A DNA stretch of 5,992 nucleotides from the NCBI GenBank assembly GCA_013696235.1, contig JACCYY010000278.1, positions 1 to 5,992 of the forward strand, given 5' to 3'. Source of the stretch: Sporichthyaceae bacterium. GTDB lineage: Bacteria; Actinomycetota; Actinomycetes; JACCYY01. The notes under the pieces are model-generated. The model was not told the origin of the DNA and searched no databases. It saw only the letters and a program-made list of their open reading frames with translations. Below are positions 5,568 to 5,992 of this stretch, in pieces (the stretch's first letter is position 1; every line of letters begins with the position of its first letter). A program made the position numbers and the translations under genes.

Positions 5568-5992
5568 TCACCCACCCGACGGGCCGAAGTCGTACGTGAC
5601 GCCAGTGAGCCGTTCGGACTCCGCCCACAGCCACCGCTGTACATCGGCGTCGAGCGCCCTGAGGCCGGGCGGGGTGACGACCGGGCTGCCGGTGAAGCCC
5701 TGCCAGCCGCCGGGACCGACGTACTCGCCACCGCCGAGCTGCGGGTCCACGGCGGCGCGGACGATCGACAGCGCACCCTGGGCGGCGCTGTGCGTGAGGA
5801 CGGGGACAGATCCGAGGACGGCGCGGACCGGCCCGACCATGTGCCGGCTGAGCGTCGTGCGGGCGATGCCGGGGTGCGCCGCGACCGAGATCGTCGCGGC
5901 CCCGGAACGAGTGAGGCGGCCGTCGAGGTCGAGCGCGAACAGCAGGTTCGCGAGCTTCGACTGCGCGTACGCCGCGGCCTTGTCGTAGCGGC
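5568..5992 (-). CDS. Short-chain dehydrogenase/reductase (C-terminal 140 residues; cut by right edge)
   Basis: This is the C-terminal half of an NAD(P)-dependent SDR oxidoreductase; the Rossmann cofactor motif and the catalytic serine lie beyond the window. The reading frame stays open to the right edge, with two bases left over. Visible are the active-site pair Tyr8 and Lys12 (YAQSK; numbering from the first complete codon) followed by LANLLFALDLDGRL (13-26), then SVAAHPGIARTTL (35-47), where the PG turn and the following Thr usually contact the cofactor. The C-terminus, including GGEYVGPGGWQGFTG, shapes the substrate pocket. The pattern matches the retinol-dehydrogenase/protochlorophyllide-reductase-like branch of classical SDRs, common in actinobacteria with unknown substrates. 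The stop codon overlaps the ribosome binding site of the next gene, the lipoprotein hydrolase, which indicates co-translation. A functional link between the two is not evident. Confidence 0.88.
   Translation of the reverse strand, partial: RYDKAAAYAQSKLANLLFALDLDGRLTRSGAATISVAAHPGIARTTLSRHMVGPVRAVLGSVPVLTHSAAQGALSIVRAAVDPQLGGGEYVGPGGWQGFTGSPVVTPPGLRALDADVQRWLWAESERLTGVTYDFGPSGG

Noticed and set aside
5054..5599. A 181-codon plus-strand open frame opposite the hydrolase.
   Set aside because: It has an Arg/Gly/Val-rich shadow composition, and the opposite strand carries a complete catalytic triad and signal peptide.
5558..5776. Longer start for the hydrolase at ATG 5776.
   Set aside because: It would overlap the SDR gene in another frame and bury the signal peptide inside the protein. 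ATG 5557 has a good ribosome binding site and a clean signal sequence.
1..5992. Search for a defence system, toxin-antitoxin pair, mobile element or CRISPR array.
   Set aside because: No transposase, integrase, nuclease, repeat-spacer structure or toxin-like pair is visible; the window is ordinary metabolic and export genes.

Overview
The window is GC-rich throughout (close to 70% by eye) and strongly G/C-biased at third codon positions. Genes are tightly packed, with GTG starts and purine-rich ribosome binding sites. Protein content and style point to a high-GC actinobacterium (Actinomycetota); I cannot name a genus. There are eight protein genes, two of them cut by the window ends. I see no rRNA, tRNA, insertion sequence, CRISPR array or phage gene.

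Left half (1-4202): a divergent amine-catabolism locus. On the minus strand, an Lrp/AsnC-type regulator (493-963) is followed, with an ATGA stop/start overlap, by a class III PLP aminotransferase (1-496, C-terminus outside the window). On the plus strand, reading away from the regulator, are a gamma-aminobutyraldehyde dehydrogenase (1132-2601), a metal-dependent amidohydrolase (2604-3800, 2 bases after the previous stop) and a short conserved protein of unknown function (3804-4202, 3 bases after). The simplest reading is the transaminase route of putrescine use: the aminotransferase turns putrescine into 4-aminobutyraldehyde, and the dehydrogenase oxidises that to GABA. The regulator would sense an amine or amino acid and act on the 168-base gap between the two arms, which holds a plausible sigma-70-type promoter and several short inverted repeats. 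The roles of the amidohydrolase and the 132-residue protein in this operon are not obvious and are the main open question.

Right half (4203-5992): everything is on the minus strand. In transcription order there is the C-terminal part of a short-chain dehydrogenase/reductase (cut by the right edge), then, 10 bases on, a secreted lipoprotein-like alpha/beta hydrolase of the prolyl-oligopeptidase type, then after 90 bases a 45-residue basic protein with a strong ribosome binding site. The small protein converges on the left-half operon, leaving a 47-base gap that holds a weak hairpin.

Most of the window is ordinary accessory metabolism. The items most worth a second look are the amidohydrolase and unknown protein in a putrescine operon, the candidate operator region, and the 45-residue gene, which an annotation pipeline could easily miss.
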